Shown here: positions 35,666 to 47,569 of the stretch, piece by piece
Position numbering within the stretch: position 1 is the first letter of the stretch
How the letters are laid out: each line of letters begins with the position of its first letter
Assembly (NCBI RefSeq): GCF_000315625.1
Contig: NW_005434509.1
Coordinates: forward strand, 1-64,000
Source of the DNA: Guillardia theta CCMP2712
Taxonomy: Eukaryota > Cryptophyceae > Pyrenomonadales > Geminigeraceae
DNA length: 64,000 bases
Direction of reading: 5' to 3'
Notes under the pieces: generated by a model
The model's database searches: none
Told to the model about the DNA's origin: nothing
Seen by the model: only the letters and a program-made list of their open reading frames with translations
Position numbers and translations under genes: made by a program

Positions 35666-36161
35666 TCTCGGCCCCTTTCCACTTTCCTCCTTGTGATGCC
35701 TTTTTCTTCATCCTGGTGAAACATTCCTCTCCTCGTCCTCCTTCAAAATGATGCTAACTTATCAGTACACATAGGAACGGGTGACATTCCGACGATACGT
35801 ATGGAGAATCAGTGATTGGTGTGGTGAACATGTCATCCCGTTCATATTGTATTACTATGTGCCAATATTAATTATCTGGGTATTGACTGCCGTATATACT
35901 GCGTAATACCCTTTGTTCGAAACAGTTCAGTTCCTCATTTGTAACTATGCAATCCGCCATAGCACATATGACAACACCGCATGATGTGCTGTCCGTTTGT
36001 CGTGGAATCTGCCAAGGGACCTTCAGAACTGGTCCAGTAGCTATGATAATTCAACTTGCCTGCGTGATGGGATAAATCAGCTGGGACCAAGGAGTATCTG
36101 AAGCAGTATATGCTGGGCATAGGACATAATTTGCTGAAATCGATGGATTGATTCCATCGAT

Positions 36162-36890
36162 TCAACACTTGCATCTGATGGGAGACACAACACAGTCAGA
36201 CAACCGTCGATCCCGGAAGCTTACCCATGTGGTTACCTTGTCTGCCTTCCACAACTGGAAGAAGTAGCTTGACAACACCAGTACTGGAGGGTTCCTGTCA
36301 GGTCTGATACCTGAGCTGCCCAAAACATGGGTTCTGTAGCTGGGTTCGTACGACTTCCGGTCTTCTGGAGGACTGGAGCACCATTCGCTGAAAGGAGGGC
36401 AGGTGTTAGGCCGAATCCAGAACACGAATGTATCGGCAAATCACCTTTACAATGCTTGTTGATATTCGCAATGATATGAAATGCACAAAAGACAACATCA
36501 ACGTGAGGCATGGTATCGAGTAAACCCTTCAGAATCGCTGTTCCTCGATCCGTGATAACTGTCAACTTCCCGCTGTCCTTCGATAGCCATTTACCCACAG
36601 AGGTGGTATTCAGCTGCCTCCACATGAATGCTGTGTTCTCTGCCGTTTCACCACCAATCCAAGTTCCATCTTGCTTCCAAGATGCAAACTCGGATCCCTG
36701 GACACCGTACAAGTGCATGTCAGTCAATTGCCAACGAGACACGACGCCGATCATGAGCAGGTATACCAACTGCTAAAGGTACGATGGTACCATTTCCGAA
36801 TCGCGCCTCGATTATCATAGCTTTGCCGTGGTACCACCTAAACCAGTCTGCGTCACATCACAACCGGTGGCACGGCACTGGCAGAGCTTA
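36162..36890 (-). pseudogene. Decayed Mutator-like (MULE) transposase
   Basis: The minus strand reads GNGTIVPLAVGIPA, then after a break ENTAFMWRQL, then VITDRGTAILKGLLDTMP and VVFCAFHIIANINKHCK. This order (PLA...I, W..L, [VI]-[ST]-DR-x(3)-[IL], C-x2-H near an N-x-K) is the core of the MULE DDE transposase domain with its second catalytic Asp. The first acidic residue region and the C-terminus are not recoverable in one frame. A possible intron follows KHCK (GT near 36448, AG near 36391). The 5' side abuts the right minisatellite arm. Likely inactive. Confidence 0.7.
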
Positions 36891-36896
36891 CAAACG

Positions 36897-37508
36897 ATAA
36901 CAAGGAGGACGGTACGAGGAGATGCGAAGAAGGACGCTACGAGGTGATGACCAGGAGGAAGGTACGAGGAGATGACAAGGAGGACGGTACGAGGAGATGC
37001 CAAGGAGGACGGTACGAGGAGATGCCAAGGAGGCAGGTACGAGGAGATGACGAGGAGGCAGGTACGAGGAGATGGCGAGGAGGACGGTACGAGGAGATGA
37101 CAAGGAGGACGGTACGAGGAGATGCCAAGGACTAAGGTGCGAGGAGATGACGAGGAGGACGGTACGAGGAGATGCCAAGGAGGCAGGTACGAGGAGATGA
37201 CGAGGAGGCAGGTACGAGGTGATGACGAGGAGGACGGTACGAGGAGATGACGAGGAGGAAGGCACGAGGAGATGCCAAGGAGGACGGTACGAGGAGATGC
37301 CAAGGACGAAGGTGCGAGGAGATGACGAGGAGGACGGTACGAGGAGATGCCAAGGAGGACAGTACGAGGAGATGACAAGGAGGCAGGTACGAGGTGATGA
37401 CGAGGAGGACGGTACGAGGAGATGACGAGGAGGACGGTACGAGGAGATGACGAGGAGGACGGTACGAGGAGATGACGAGGAGGACGGTACGAGGAGACGA
37501 CGAGGAGG
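36897..37508. repeat. 25-bp minisatellite, right arm (about 24 units, inverted)
   Basis: Units containing AGGAGGACGGTACGAGGAG, the reverse complement of the left arm. Variants GACGGT, GCAGGT and GAAGGC match the left arm's GTCC, CTGCC and CTTCC variants, so both arms share a variant pool. Confidence 0.95.
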
Positions 37509-37509
37509 A

Positions 37510-37553
37510 GTCATGCTGACTAGCTTGGCAAGTCATGCTGACTAGCTTGGCAA
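37510..37553. repeat. 22-bp direct repeat, two units
   Basis: Two identical copies of a 22-bp unit containing GTCATGCTGACTAGCTTGG, directly after the right minisatellite arm. Confidence 0.9.
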
Positions 37554-37599
37554 GTTGAACAGCATGATCCTGATTCACTGACTCGCCGGAGTCGCATCA

Positions 37600-38230
37600 C
37601 AGAGTCATGTGTCACTGCCCGGCGGCGGCCACCGCGACATCGCTGGCATGGCCGCGCGGGGGACTTGTCCTGCGCGCCGTTAAGTGAAGGTATCATGGCA
37701 GTTAAGTTTGGGGGACACTGAGCAGTCGGCAGGATTGGGTTTGGTTCTCGCTTTCCGAAGTTTTCTCTTCTCGCCGTGTGGCCTGTGCGACAGTGTCAGG
37801 GTCAAGCCTCCTCGACTCTCCTGATTGTCCTCGTACTGATCTTTAACTTAACTTTGAGTAAAGGGCCCGCCGCGCCCATGCCATTGTTGTACGGGACGCT
37901 ACACTGTGACTGGGAGTCACTGTCGGATTGAAGCCTCAGGGCCGAGACTCGGACTCGGGCCGGGACTCCGGGAATGCAGCGCTACACTCAGGACGACACA
38001 GGATCATAGTCGAGTAAGATCACAAAGGACGAAGTCAAGTTACGGTAGTACCGCACAGTAGTACTCACCGGCACACCGTCCACATTCACGTTCAAACGAA
38101 CTGCAACCACTGGCAGGGCTGAGGGGCAGGCCCACCCGGCGGCCCCCGCGGCGCCGGCCCACTGCCGACGGTGCCACGGGCCGGCCCGGGCCCGGCCCCC
38201 GGGCCCGGGATTATCGGCTCAGTCCCGGTG
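37600..38230. other. GC-rich non-coding stretch
   Basis: Very GC-rich blocks at 37620–37680 and 38120–38215, the latter with runs of GGCC/GGGCCC. Between them lies ordinary sequence with no convincing frame. Similar blocks recur at 39920–39960 and 48640–49340. Confidence 0.5.
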
Positions 38231-38235
38231 CCAGT

Positions 38236-38415
38236 GTGTCCGGCATGCCAAAGTCACAGCGGCAGATATCACATCGACCTTAGTTCAAGGTACTAACAAC
38301 ACAGTTTTTGCTCAAGACCGAGTTTAATCAGTGCACACGAAACCAGAATTGAGGAGCACGGAGAGAGATAGACTGTATGCTAGGATGTGAAATCCAAGCA
38401 TCCAGACATGAGGAG
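38236..38415. repeat. Dispersed direct repeat, copy 1
   Basis: Matches 39688–39895 in order with small insertions and deletions. Shared words include TTTTTGCTCAAGACCGAGTT, CCAGAATTGAGGAGCAC, AGAGATAGACTGTATGCTAG and AAGCATCCAGAC. It may be one end of an element of about 1.66 kb. Confidence 0.85.
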
Positions 38416-39164
38416 ACCTTAGCAAGACGGCTAGGAAGGCGTGCACTACACGGTATGATTGCCCCCTTTTACAGGGCCGGAGTTTTTGTTAACTCGGCGC
38501 TATCGGCTGACTGGCACGGCTGGCATACGATCCATCCTCCCCCCGAGCCTGAAACAGTAGTACGTTACCGCGATCGGACGACGGTCAGAAAGTCACACAA
38601 ACAAGAGAATGTCAGCCGCTGAGCCTCGGAGAGTTCGAAGCCTGGCGAAATACGATAAGACTGTCTGCATCAAGTTCACAGATATGCTGAGTGGGCAATA
38701 ACCATTCAAGGATTGTCCATTCTGAAGAAGATTTTCATGCAGGGTTATTAGATGTGCAGTACAGAGATAAGGGAGATGCATAGCGAGCGGCCCATGATGC
38801 AATGAAGAGAGATCATAGTCACTAGTAGAGGATAAGATAAGAGTGTCTGAGGAGAGAGAAGATAAGAGAGAAGAAGTTGAAGAGAGAAGTTGCTCGCCAG
38901 CATTTGAAGACCAAAAGATAAATTTTGAACCGTAAAGAACTTGTGACCAGAGATTGCTGCCGCGAGATTGGAACATCCGTTTCAAGGCATTTGAAGATTG
39001 TTGTGCAGTTGTACCTTGTTCGCCGATCCAGAAGTAGCTCAGTCCAGTTGGCAGTCACCGCGGCATGCCACAGCCTAGCTCCATGACAACATGAAACTTT
39101 CGCCAGATCTCCTGGGAGTTCCATTTGATCCTACTCAAAGATCAAGAAAATATGAATTCTTATT

Positions 39165-39545
39165 TTCTTGATCGAACTCAAGAAAATATCTGACTCGAAC
39201 AGATACTAGTTCGACCGACTCGGCCAATTTCGGCCCAATCTGGCTGGGACTCCTTGAAAGGCTTGACTCGAACTCAAGAAAATATCTGACTCGAACAGAT
39301 ATTCGACCCACCAATCTGGCTGGGAAAGGCTTGTTTTTCCGAAGTTCCCATTCGAAGATCAACCCAGTATGTCAAACACTGAAGTTGTGACGATGAGCTG
39401 TTCGAGTCAGATATTTTCTTCACCGAGTTCGAGTCAGAAATTCGACCGACCAATCTGGCTGGGAAAGGCTTATTTTTCCTATTCGAAGATCAGTCAAACA
39501 CTGAAGTTGTGGCTGGGATGAGAGATTGAAGAGAAGAGAATGTGT
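39165..39545. repeat. Local direct repeats
   Basis: AACTCAAGAAAATATCTGAC occurs at 39176 and 39270, and CCAATCTGGCTGGGAAAGGC with TGTTTTTCC/TATTTTTCC follows at two places, as does AACACTGAAGTTGTG. It lies between the two copies of the 38236/39688 direct repeat. No coding signal is seen. Confidence 0.8.
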
Positions 39546-39687
39546 AAGGCTTGACTCACACAGAAAGAAAAAACTCCAGAAAAACAATATAACTAACCAA
39601 ACATAAGATCAACATGGCATGATGATTGAGCATGTAATCGAGGCTCATAAGCGACGGAGCACAAGTTTGTTAGACTTGCCAAGTTGT

Positions 39688-39895
39688 ACTATGCCAGAGT
39701 CACAGCGGCACTGCAGATGAGTCACCGTACGGTCGTCACATCGACCTTAGTTGTAACAAGACACTGCCGTTTTTGCTCAAGACCGAGTTTAATGCACACG
39801 ACTTGACACCAGAATTGAGGAGCACATGAGAGATAGACTGTATGCTAGGATGTGAACTTGAATCCACTGGCAAGCATCCAGACTTGAGGGTCGGA
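39688..39895. repeat. Dispersed direct repeat, copy 2
   Basis: Second copy of the 38236–38415 repeat, in the same orientation, roughly 80–85% alike by eye, with extra short insertions such as the bases after GTGAACTTG. Confidence 0.85.
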
Positions 39896-39904
39896 CCGTA
39901 CTAC

Positions 39905-40385
39905 GGCATGCGGTAGCACTGAGTGCCGCCGGCCGGCGGGCCCCGGTCCCGGCAAGCCGGGTAGTACTTTTTTAGTCACTTTTTGTCAAGGGTGGTGATG
40001 ACTACCCCTACCCTTGGATGGTAGGCATTCTGATCCTACCAGGGGTAGTCGACTATTTCTCACTACCACACGTTCGGTCATTCCACCTAAAATCTAGAGG
40101 ATAGTACCGGTGGTGGAGGTCAGAGCAGGCTGCCACCCTTCCTAGTACTGCATACCCTGGCCCTTTCTTCGATACCTGGTATGTCACGGTGATTCAAGTA
40201 CCCCTCACCCCCTTCTCTTCTCCTGAGCACTTCCATACCCTTACATCCTGATCTTCTTCCTATCCGGTATATAATGAATTTCAACTACCCTAAAGAATGT
40301 GTTGGTCTGGTCATGACCCCTACCCACATCATCAATACCCCTACCCACATGTAATTTGGTCACCCCAGCCATTGGCTGTCCCCCA
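39905..40385. repeat. GC-rich block followed by a C-rich TACCCC island
   Basis: A short GGCC-rich block at 39920–39960 leads into 39980–40380, with ACTACCCCTACCC, GGGTAGT and TACCCACAT words. It lies upstream of the MOS1/PRRC2-like gene. Confidence 0.55.
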
Positions 40386-41349
40386 GAAGCGCGCCGGCCG
40401 CGGACGATGGCGGCTAGCAGGGCTGGGAAGCGGGAGCAGGGGGTGGCGGCTGAGGCTGGAAGAAGAGAGAAACGCAGAGCAGTAATAATGACGAGGCTGC
40501 AAGGAAGACAAACAGAGGAGAACGCTTGTAAGCTAGGACGGGAGGACGGGAGGTGCGAGACATGGATGAAGAAAATGGGTTTGGACTGATACCCGAGAAG
40601 TCGCGAGAAGTGAGGAATGGTGTTTTCTTGATTTTTTTTCAGAAAAAGAGATACTGGAAAAATGTCAGGAAATTATTGCATGGTTGAACAAGAAGGAAGG
40701 CGAGAAACAGGGAGCGTCTAGGATTTGTGACAGTGCTAAATCATAGAAATGAAAGACGGTGAAAGTGAGCGAAAGAAGGCTAGATAGAGTTGGATGATTG
40801 CAGGTTTGGGAGGGCTGATGCGAATGGAAACTATGTATGTGAGCACAGTGACTACTGTGGATTTGCACATTGAGACTGATTGAAAGAAGAAATGAGGTTG
40901 CATGATACTACTCCCTCAACACTCGCGATGAAGAGTAATAGGCCTCAGAGTTGAACCCAGATTCGTTAGTCAATCGATTATACCTTTAGATGTCTGAGTG
41001 AGGATTACAAGTGAAAGATGGGTTGAATAGCCCCTTTTGCCATGGGTCCGCAGCTTCCACTTTTCACCTCCTTTCGTGCCTTCTCCACGTTCAAATGACA
41101 AGGATGCGTATCTCATGCACAAGCGTCTCGTTGATCTCTACAACTTGATTCCAAAGTCATTAACAAAAAGCTGCCTGCATTCTGCGATTTGATCGTTTCA
41201 TATTTTTGGAATGACGTTGTACGTTTGCAGTAGTTTTCAAATCATCTGATCAAGCTGGCCTAACCCCTTTTGCTATGCATGGGTGATGACATCCATGCAT
41301 GCTTCTGGTAGTTGCATTGTTGTTTGATAACTTCAAAGCATTGACTTTT
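40386..41349. other. Intergenic, no gene seen
   Basis: Only short frames without splice support. The last 250 bp before the next ATG are AT-richer and probably hold its promoter and 5' UTR. Confidence 0.45.
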
Positions 41350-44300
41350 ATGCAAGGGAGACCAGGTTTCAAAAAGCCGGACGCTAAGAAGCCGGGAACG
41401 GTATGGCCAATCATATTTCTTGCTGTGACTTATGATGTTTCAGACTTTGGTTATTCCTAAACCGATAAATCTACCAAGTAGAAGGAAAGAGAACAATGGA
41501 TTTGACCCAAACATCCAGCTTGTTTCAGGTGGTTCCTGGGGTGCAGGAACGCAAAAGCCTACCACCACCGGAACAGGGTTTCGCCCCACGACCGCACCAG
41601 CAGGATCTATAAGTCAAAAGCCTGCTTTGGCTCCTCAATCTCAGTTGCCGCCCTCTGCCACAAGTGGTTGGCCAGCGCGCACAAGTGTGAGAGATGAGTC
41701 CATTCGGACATCAGATTTCCCTGCCCTGGGAGAGTTTTCGTCTTCACAGGGCCGTGAAACCAGCACGACAACTAACAAGGTGGATGATACATGGAACCGT
41801 GATGATTCCCCTGCGCGGTCTTCTTTCCAAGGTCGGAAAGAAGACCTTTTGGATGCTCCAAGGTCCGAAAAGGCAGGGAAAGAATGGGGTGAAGCTGACG
41901 AGGACGAAATGGATTTCAACAAGCCAATCGTAATCAAAACTAGTGAAGCTCCACCCAATACTCTTAAATATCAAAGTTCTTTATCTGATCCCAGAGAAGA
42001 GGCTAGAATCCTTGCAAAGAAAAAACAGGTGAGTTGTTTTCGCGGCTCTGGCATCGCATGCTGACAAGTCAGAACAGTTGGAACTTGAGCGCATGCAAGA
42101 GGAATTGATCCAGCAGCAGCGTATGGCAGACATTGAGGCGATGGAGCGTGAAAAGAGGGCCCAAGAAGAAGAAGAGCGCAGGAGGAGAGAAGCCGAGTTC
42201 CAACGGAGCGTGCAGGAGGATGCGAGGAAGAAGTATCTGGAGCAAAGAGAAGATTACAGAAGGAGAGAGTTCGAGAGGGGCTACGATAGACGAGATCTAG
42301 ACAGACCGGACAGGCTCTCTGACGACCGCATCCCGCCTCGGAGATGGCAAGAAGATGATCGCAGCAAAGAAATGCCATGGAAAATGGACGAAGACAGTAG
42401 GATTCAGGTACAGGTTCCGGCGTTAGAGAACGAGAACGCTTTCAGCCAAAATCAGTACATGAGACAATCGGTAGAAGCTGCTAAAATCCGCCGTCAACAG
42501 GAAGAAGAGAGAATTGAAGCTGAACGGAAAGCTGCTGCTGAAGCGCGATTGGCAGAGCTGGAACGAAGGAGGCAGGAACGCGATGTGGAGGCAAGAAAGT
42601 TGCAAGAGGAGGATGATCGAGCGGAACAATTCCAACGTAGTCAACAGATGGAGCTCTTATCCTCTGTTCCGAACAAGGTGGCTGAACAGGAATTGCCGGT
42701 GAGACCTAATCCATGGGCACGTATTGATCAGACTATCGGCATGTTTCAAGCGTGTGAACAAAACTTGCCCGACCGAGAAAGAGAAGAGTTGGATTTGAGT
42801 GGCGGTGATGTACTTGAAGATGCAGAAAAGCTGCCATCTCATGCACAATACTCTGCTTGGAGTCGAGACCGTCCGAATGAGGTTAAGGGTCCGCGCAAAT
42901 TGTACGACCCTAAGAAAGATAGGTATCGCAATGCCAGATAATTGTACATATTTTTTGACGATGTGGTCAATCAGGTTGGTGTCGGAAGATGAAGCTTCTG
43001 GTTTTGGTAAGAAGACAGTCAATGAGAAGGAGGGACACGACAAATCCAGAAAAGAGAAAGACAAGCCAAGAGAGAAGGAGACAGATGCGGACAGAGCGTT
43101 GTTGAAAAGACAGGCATTAGAGGAAAGAAGGAAGAGAGAGAGGGAGAATGTGAAAAAGCCCGACTTTGAAGCATCTGATGGTTTATTGTCTCTGGATGCA
43201 TCACGGGCCGTCCCATCTAAGGGAAAAGTGCAAATCGTGAAACGACCGAACGCTACGCCGACAGAGAGGAAAGCTGCTTCGAACGGTAAGTTGTGGGTGG
43301 TAGTAGTGGCAAGCAATTTGACGAATGGCTACGCTTTAGGATCAGGCATTGAGAAAGCCCCAAAAACTCAGACGAAACGAACCCCTGTTACAAAAGAAGA
43401 GATCGATGCAGATACTATGCCTATCACTAGCGAATGGATGAACAGCTCAGTGGTTATCTCGACGGCCAGTAGCATGCCATCGTGGAATTCTGGGTATGAG
43501 CCACTTTCTTGGTCCTCGCAACCAAACATCACGGGGGCTTGGTCAACACCCAGCAATGAACAGCTTGTTTCTCCGAATCTTGCACCGATGTTCGGCGATG
43601 GGAGAGAGGATGCCACTGAGGTCGCAAAAGGAACTGCTGATTTCATCCTTGATGGTGACGACGAAGGGCCAACTTCAGAGAAACAGGATGCGTTTCCTCA
43701 AGCTTCAAATCTTCTTGCGAATTCATACAATGCTACAGCCACGCCTGATTGGGGGACGCAGACGACAGCAGGTTGGAGCGCGACGAGTGTTGGATGGGAT
43801 GGCCTCAGCCAAAAAGTGAGCAATTACGAAGCAGCATTCAGTGCTGGGCAGTTCAAAGCACCCTCCACCATGGGATTTTCATTTCTACAACCGCTGACCC
43901 AAGAACAGGTTTGGTCTGATGCGTCACACTTGCTCCAAGCTGCACCGGCATCCTTGTTTTCGGAGATTGGATTAGATCAGAACCTTACCTTACAGTGGAG
44001 CGCGGAACAGCTTCCGTCTACTTGGAGTGCTCCCTCATTCACGCTCAGTGGCAGACAGGCCAAAGAAATCAATGAAGAGAAGGGCAATGACAAGAGCAGC
44101 GGGGGCATGGGGAGCATGAATAAATCCAAGCTTTCCAGAGATAGCAAACAGACACCTCGGAAGCCGCCGCCTCCAAAGAGGATTTTCCATCAAGATGCAT
44201 CCAGCCTGTCAAGTGAACAGACTAGTCCGATGACTTCAACAGGGAGCGGTGCTGTTCCTATGGCTGGTCGTGGCGTAGGTCGTGGAGGCAGAGGTGGATT

Positions 44301-44529
44301 TGTAAACCCTGTGAGAGGAAAAAGGATCGTTGGAAAGCCACAGGCTCCAGGCCAGGGGGAATTTCAGGAACCTTTCTCACAGAATGAAGCTTCCAACGCC
44401 ATCGTACCTCGCCGCGGTGGAAAAGTGATCGTCCCTCAAAATATCAGGAAGGCTGCCCAAGATGTGGCCAAAAGGAAAAATCTAGGAAACAAAGCCAGTG
44501 ATCTGGCAGACGATGGAAATGTTGTTTAA
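41350..44529 (+). CDS. BAT2_N domain protein, PRRC2/MOS1-like
   Basis: Exons 41350–41400, 41444–42028, 42078–42922, 42975–43285 and 43340–44529 join in frame (introns 43–54 nt, GT–AG). The N-terminus reads PKPINLPSRRKENNGFDPN, close to the BAT2 N-terminal domain of plant MOS1 and animal PRRC2 proteins. A long charged coiled coil follows, from Glu/Arg-rich exon 3 (LELERMQEELIQQQRMADIE onwards) into exon 4. The C-terminal part is Ser/Trp/Gln-rich low complexity with repeated W-S, ending in an RGG-type stretch (GRGVGRGGRGGF) and Lys/Arg-rich end. Family members act in RNA granules and translation (PRRC2) or in splicing and immune-gene expression (MOS1). The exact role here is not inferable. About 975 residues. 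Confidence 0.85.
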
Positions 44530-45488
44530 TCAGTACGAACAGGATCTTAGCGCGCTTCTTGTGGAAGCCATGTGCTGCGTCTCACATCACAGTCTGCAAG
44601 TCGTCGGATGGAACTCGATCCACAAATGTGCGCCAAATTTGACTATTTTTGCGCACTAGTGTTTGCAAGGACTGGGCAACAGGCGTTCTTTGTCCATGGA
44701 CCTTTTGCAGATATGGGAATGGGACTTTTTCCTCTCGCAGTTTGTGGATGGCCACTCGAATTTCAAAATTCACCTTTGAACGAGTGGATGTTTTAGGTGT
44801 GAGTGACTGACAACACATTGGGGGTTCTCAGTCTTTATCTTCATTTAGTCGTTTGACAACTTGCAAGTGAGGTCACAGCCTCGTAGCAAAGGAGGATGTC
44901 AGATTCAGGTCGAGAGCTGCACAAGAGCGGAGATGAATCTAATGAGAATTGACAGTTTGCTAGTGTATGATCAGATCAGATTTTGTAAAGATCACTTGCG
45001 TTTTCGTTGATGTTGTTGCGACCGCACATGTATCAGTGCGGATCAGCGGCCAAATGTCTTGCTTTGACATTTCCATGCGTTACTCTACCTTTCTGGGCTT
45101 GATATGGTGAAGAACCTAACTTGCCTTACTTTCAAGGCTCGTCTGCGAATTGCGATTTCTCCCTCCTTGTCCCTCCCTCCGTCCCTCCCTCCCTCCCTCC
45201 GTCCCTCCCTCCCTCTCCTCCTCGCACTCCGTACATGCTCTTCAACTCTTTTGAAAATAAGATCCTTGCTTTCGACTCAGCTTGAGCTGATATCTTGTGA
45301 GTCACGATTTTCTCAAGTTCATTACTGGATCAACCCTCAGGTTTCTCTTAATAGATCATTTGATTTGCTCACTGTTCACATATCTCATCCTCAGCATGAC
45401 CTTCTACACCGTCTCAACAAGACACGCAGATCAAAGAACACTAAGACCAAACTCCTACACCCTGAGTCCTTACCCTTCTGCACTCCCA
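44530..45488. other. Intergenic with (TCCC)n microsatellite
   Basis: Probable 3' UTR of the preceding gene, then a CCCTCCCTCCGT microsatellite at 45157–45225. No convincing gene. Confidence 0.5.
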
Positions 45489-45878
45489 TCATGTCCGCAT
45501 GCATGTTGGTCCGCATGCCAGCTGCAGTGCAAGCGTCCATTGCTGCGACTCCTCTTGCGATGTGGCAGCTGCTTGCCTCTCCTGCTGGTACCGCAAAGTT
45601 GTAAATTCAAGGGCCCAGTTGCTGCTTGTTTGCACAAGGAAATTCTCTGTTGCTGCTAGCAGATGCGCCTTGTCTCTCTTCTTGGCCTCCTCCAATGACA
45701 TCTGGTGCTGCACGGTCGACGAGGTGCTGGTATCATGCTCTTCCATGCGCACAATGGGGCCGCTGCTGAGATCCCCTCCTAGAATAGCGTCGAGGTTCTG
45801 GGCATGATGGCTGTATGCTCTCATGAAGTAGCGAGGCCCTGCCGCCATCATGGACGAAGTGAGCCTGAGGGCGATCAT
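45489..45878 (-). CDS. Hypothetical protein with Arg-rich N-terminus
   Basis: A single open frame of 129 codons from the ATG at 45878 to the stop at 45489. The N-terminus (MIALRLTSSMMAAGPRYFMR) lacks acidic residues and looks like a mitochondrial presequence. It is followed by a hydrophilic part containing HHAQNLDAILGGDL and a helix-forming stretch (LEEAKKRDKAHLLAATENFL). I do not recognise the family. The frame extends further upstream without a stop, so an upstream exon is possible. The assembly gap lies about 155 bp upstream and may hide the 5' part. Confidence 0.4.
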   Translation of the reverse strand: MIALRLTSSMMAAGPRYFMRAYSHHAQNLDAILGGDLSSGPIVRMEEHDTSTSSTVQHQMSLEEAKKRDKAHLLAATENFLVQTSSNWALEFTTLRYQQERQAAATSQEESQQWTLALQLACGPTCMRT

Positions 45879-46034
45879 GCGAAGAAACGAAGTTTCCACG
45901 AAGAAGTAGAAGGATGGGGGGGGGGCGGAATAAGTCCAATGGACAAGCAAAGGAGGAGATGAAAGCGGACAGTGAAATGAAGGAAGGGCAGCAGGTTGAA
46001 GGGAGAGAGGGAGGGAGGGGAGGGAGGGAGGGGA

Positions 46035-46134
46035 NNNNNNNNNNNNNNNNNNNNNNNNNNNNNNNNNNNNNNNNNNNNNNNNNNNNNNNNNNNNNNNNNN
46101 NNNNNNNNNNNNNNNNNNNNNNNNNNNNNNNNNN
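46035..46134. other. Assembly gap (100 Ns)
   Basis: Exactly 100 undetermined bases, a conventional placeholder length, preceded by a GGGA-rich microsatellite that probably broke the assembly. Confidence 1.
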
Positions 46135-46900
46135 CGATTAGTGTTGCGGACACAATTATAAAATAGTGATATAATTTCAATGGTACAAAATATATTTAAA
46201 AGAATATATATTGGTATAATCTTTTACAACAATACAAAATAACTACGAAGGGACAAGGTAAAAATATAATTACCTCCCATGATATATATATATATATGTA
46301 TATTATTTGCTCCAAGGGCTGCATCTCTGGGACCAGTGGTGGTAGCACCGTTCGAAATTAAGTCAATGGTAGGGGTAGTATGCTGGGGTACTTAGTAGCT
46401 GGAAACGTGGGGGTGGGGGAATAATAGGGGTAATGGGGGTTGTTGAAACCGGAAGATTGGGGGCTGTAGTTGAGGGGGTAGGGTGGTCTTGGGGAATGGA
46501 AATTTGGCCGATATGGCCGGGGTGTTTGGTGAGGTATCACAAGGGTAGGTACGATTATGGTGGGTGGGGTAGTCAAGGGTAGGGTAATAGACAGGAAATC
46601 AGGGGGTACGTAGAACACAAACAGGAGTAAAATACGGGGTAGGTATTTGAGTATGGTGGGGGGTGGGGACTGCGAATGATTGTTGTTCTTTGGCAGTTGA
46701 TGCGCAGATCGACTGAAGTGGAGGATGGGAGGCGATGTTGGAAATGACGGGGTGCAGAGGATGCGATGGGGGAGATGAGGAGAATAGGAGCATGGAGAAA
46801 GAATAGAGCAGGAGTTCAAGAGGCAGGAGAGGGAGGGAGGGAGCGTAAGGGCGAGAGAGAGAGAGACGGGGGACACAGGAAAAGGATCCACGATTGCACA
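46135..46900. repeat. AT-rich block, then a G-rich GGGGTA island
   Basis: 46135–46320 is AT-rich with an ATATATATATATATAT run. 46340–46690 is G-rich on the plus strand (GGGGTAGT, GGGGGTGGGG, AGGGTAGG), the mirror image of the C-rich TACCCC islands. 46800–46870 is GA-rich. No gene seen. Confidence 0.55.
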
Positions 46901-47296
46901 AGATTGATTTCTGACTGTGAAAAAAATGGTCTAAGAGTATTAGAAACCATTCTTATGTATGAAAAAACGCTTGTGTGATTGATGTGTCAAAAAAAAAATT
47001 CGTGTATATTGAACAACTTCTCTGTGTCTGACACGAAATTGCGACGTTGCTGTTTTCTTTTTAATTTTGACATTTATCGTGCAGGCGACCTGAGGGAATT
47101 GAGATTCTTTGGTTTACAATACCATAACAGCTGTTGAACCATTTCAAAGATCTGGTCAACAGTTTAGGAGCTTGGTTGGACCAAGCGGAGAATTCATGAG
47201 AATCGGATTGTCTTTCAACGGTGGGTTCTTCAGTTCTGCTGCTACTTAGACACATCCCGACAATAGACAAGGAAAGGCAATAATTGGAGGGGCTTC

Positions 47297-47560
47297 ATGG
47301 TTCATTGGAGGCCCAAGTCAGCAAAAGTATATCCGATCCAACTGGACTGCAACATCTTGGAATTTTCCGTTGTTAAAAACAATAAGGGTGCCCACGAGTT
47401 CTCGTCAAAAGTTCCTCATCCAATCGGTCTTGATGGAGAAGGGGCTGGAACGGGAATTGGAGGAACAGGAGGAGTGCAGGGAGGAGGCAAGGCAGCTGTA
47501 CCTTTTGCACGGTCGCATTCGTGTCAAATGCCCTTGCAGTCAAAAATCAAGTGAGTGACT
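47297..47560 (+). CDS. Possible exon, charged coiled coil
   Basis: Of the two overlapping plus frames, the one starting near 47370 reads FLIQSVLMEKGLERELEEQE and then EARQLYLLHGRI and a CPC motif. It ends near a consensus donor (CAA|GTGAGT at about 47550) with a possible acceptor at 47601 (TTTGCAG). It looks like an internal exon, but I could not find partner exons. Confidence 0.25.
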
Positions 47561-47569
47561 CCACGAGCA

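Larger units (their letters stand above)
35309..37508. mobile_element. Candidate Mutator-like element bounded by inverted minisatellite arms
   Basis: Two arrays of one 25-bp repeat in inverted orientation (35309–35665 and 36897–37508) enclose about 1.2 kb that contains a decayed MULE-type transposase. Long inverted terminal arrays with internal tandem repeats are known for some MULE/Foldback elements. The exact ends and a target-site duplication could not be fixed by eye. Confidence 0.55.

Noticed and set aside
35303-37578. Ser/Pro/Leu-rich and Arg/Gly/Glu-rich open frames of 60–200 codons
   Set aside because: They consist only of the 25-bp minisatellite, whose length is not a multiple of three; they show composition, not genes.
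38593-38985. Minus-strand frame of 130 codons
   Set aside because: Ser/Leu-rich from simple GA-rich sequence, no splice or family support, and it lies inside the direct-repeat-bounded segment.
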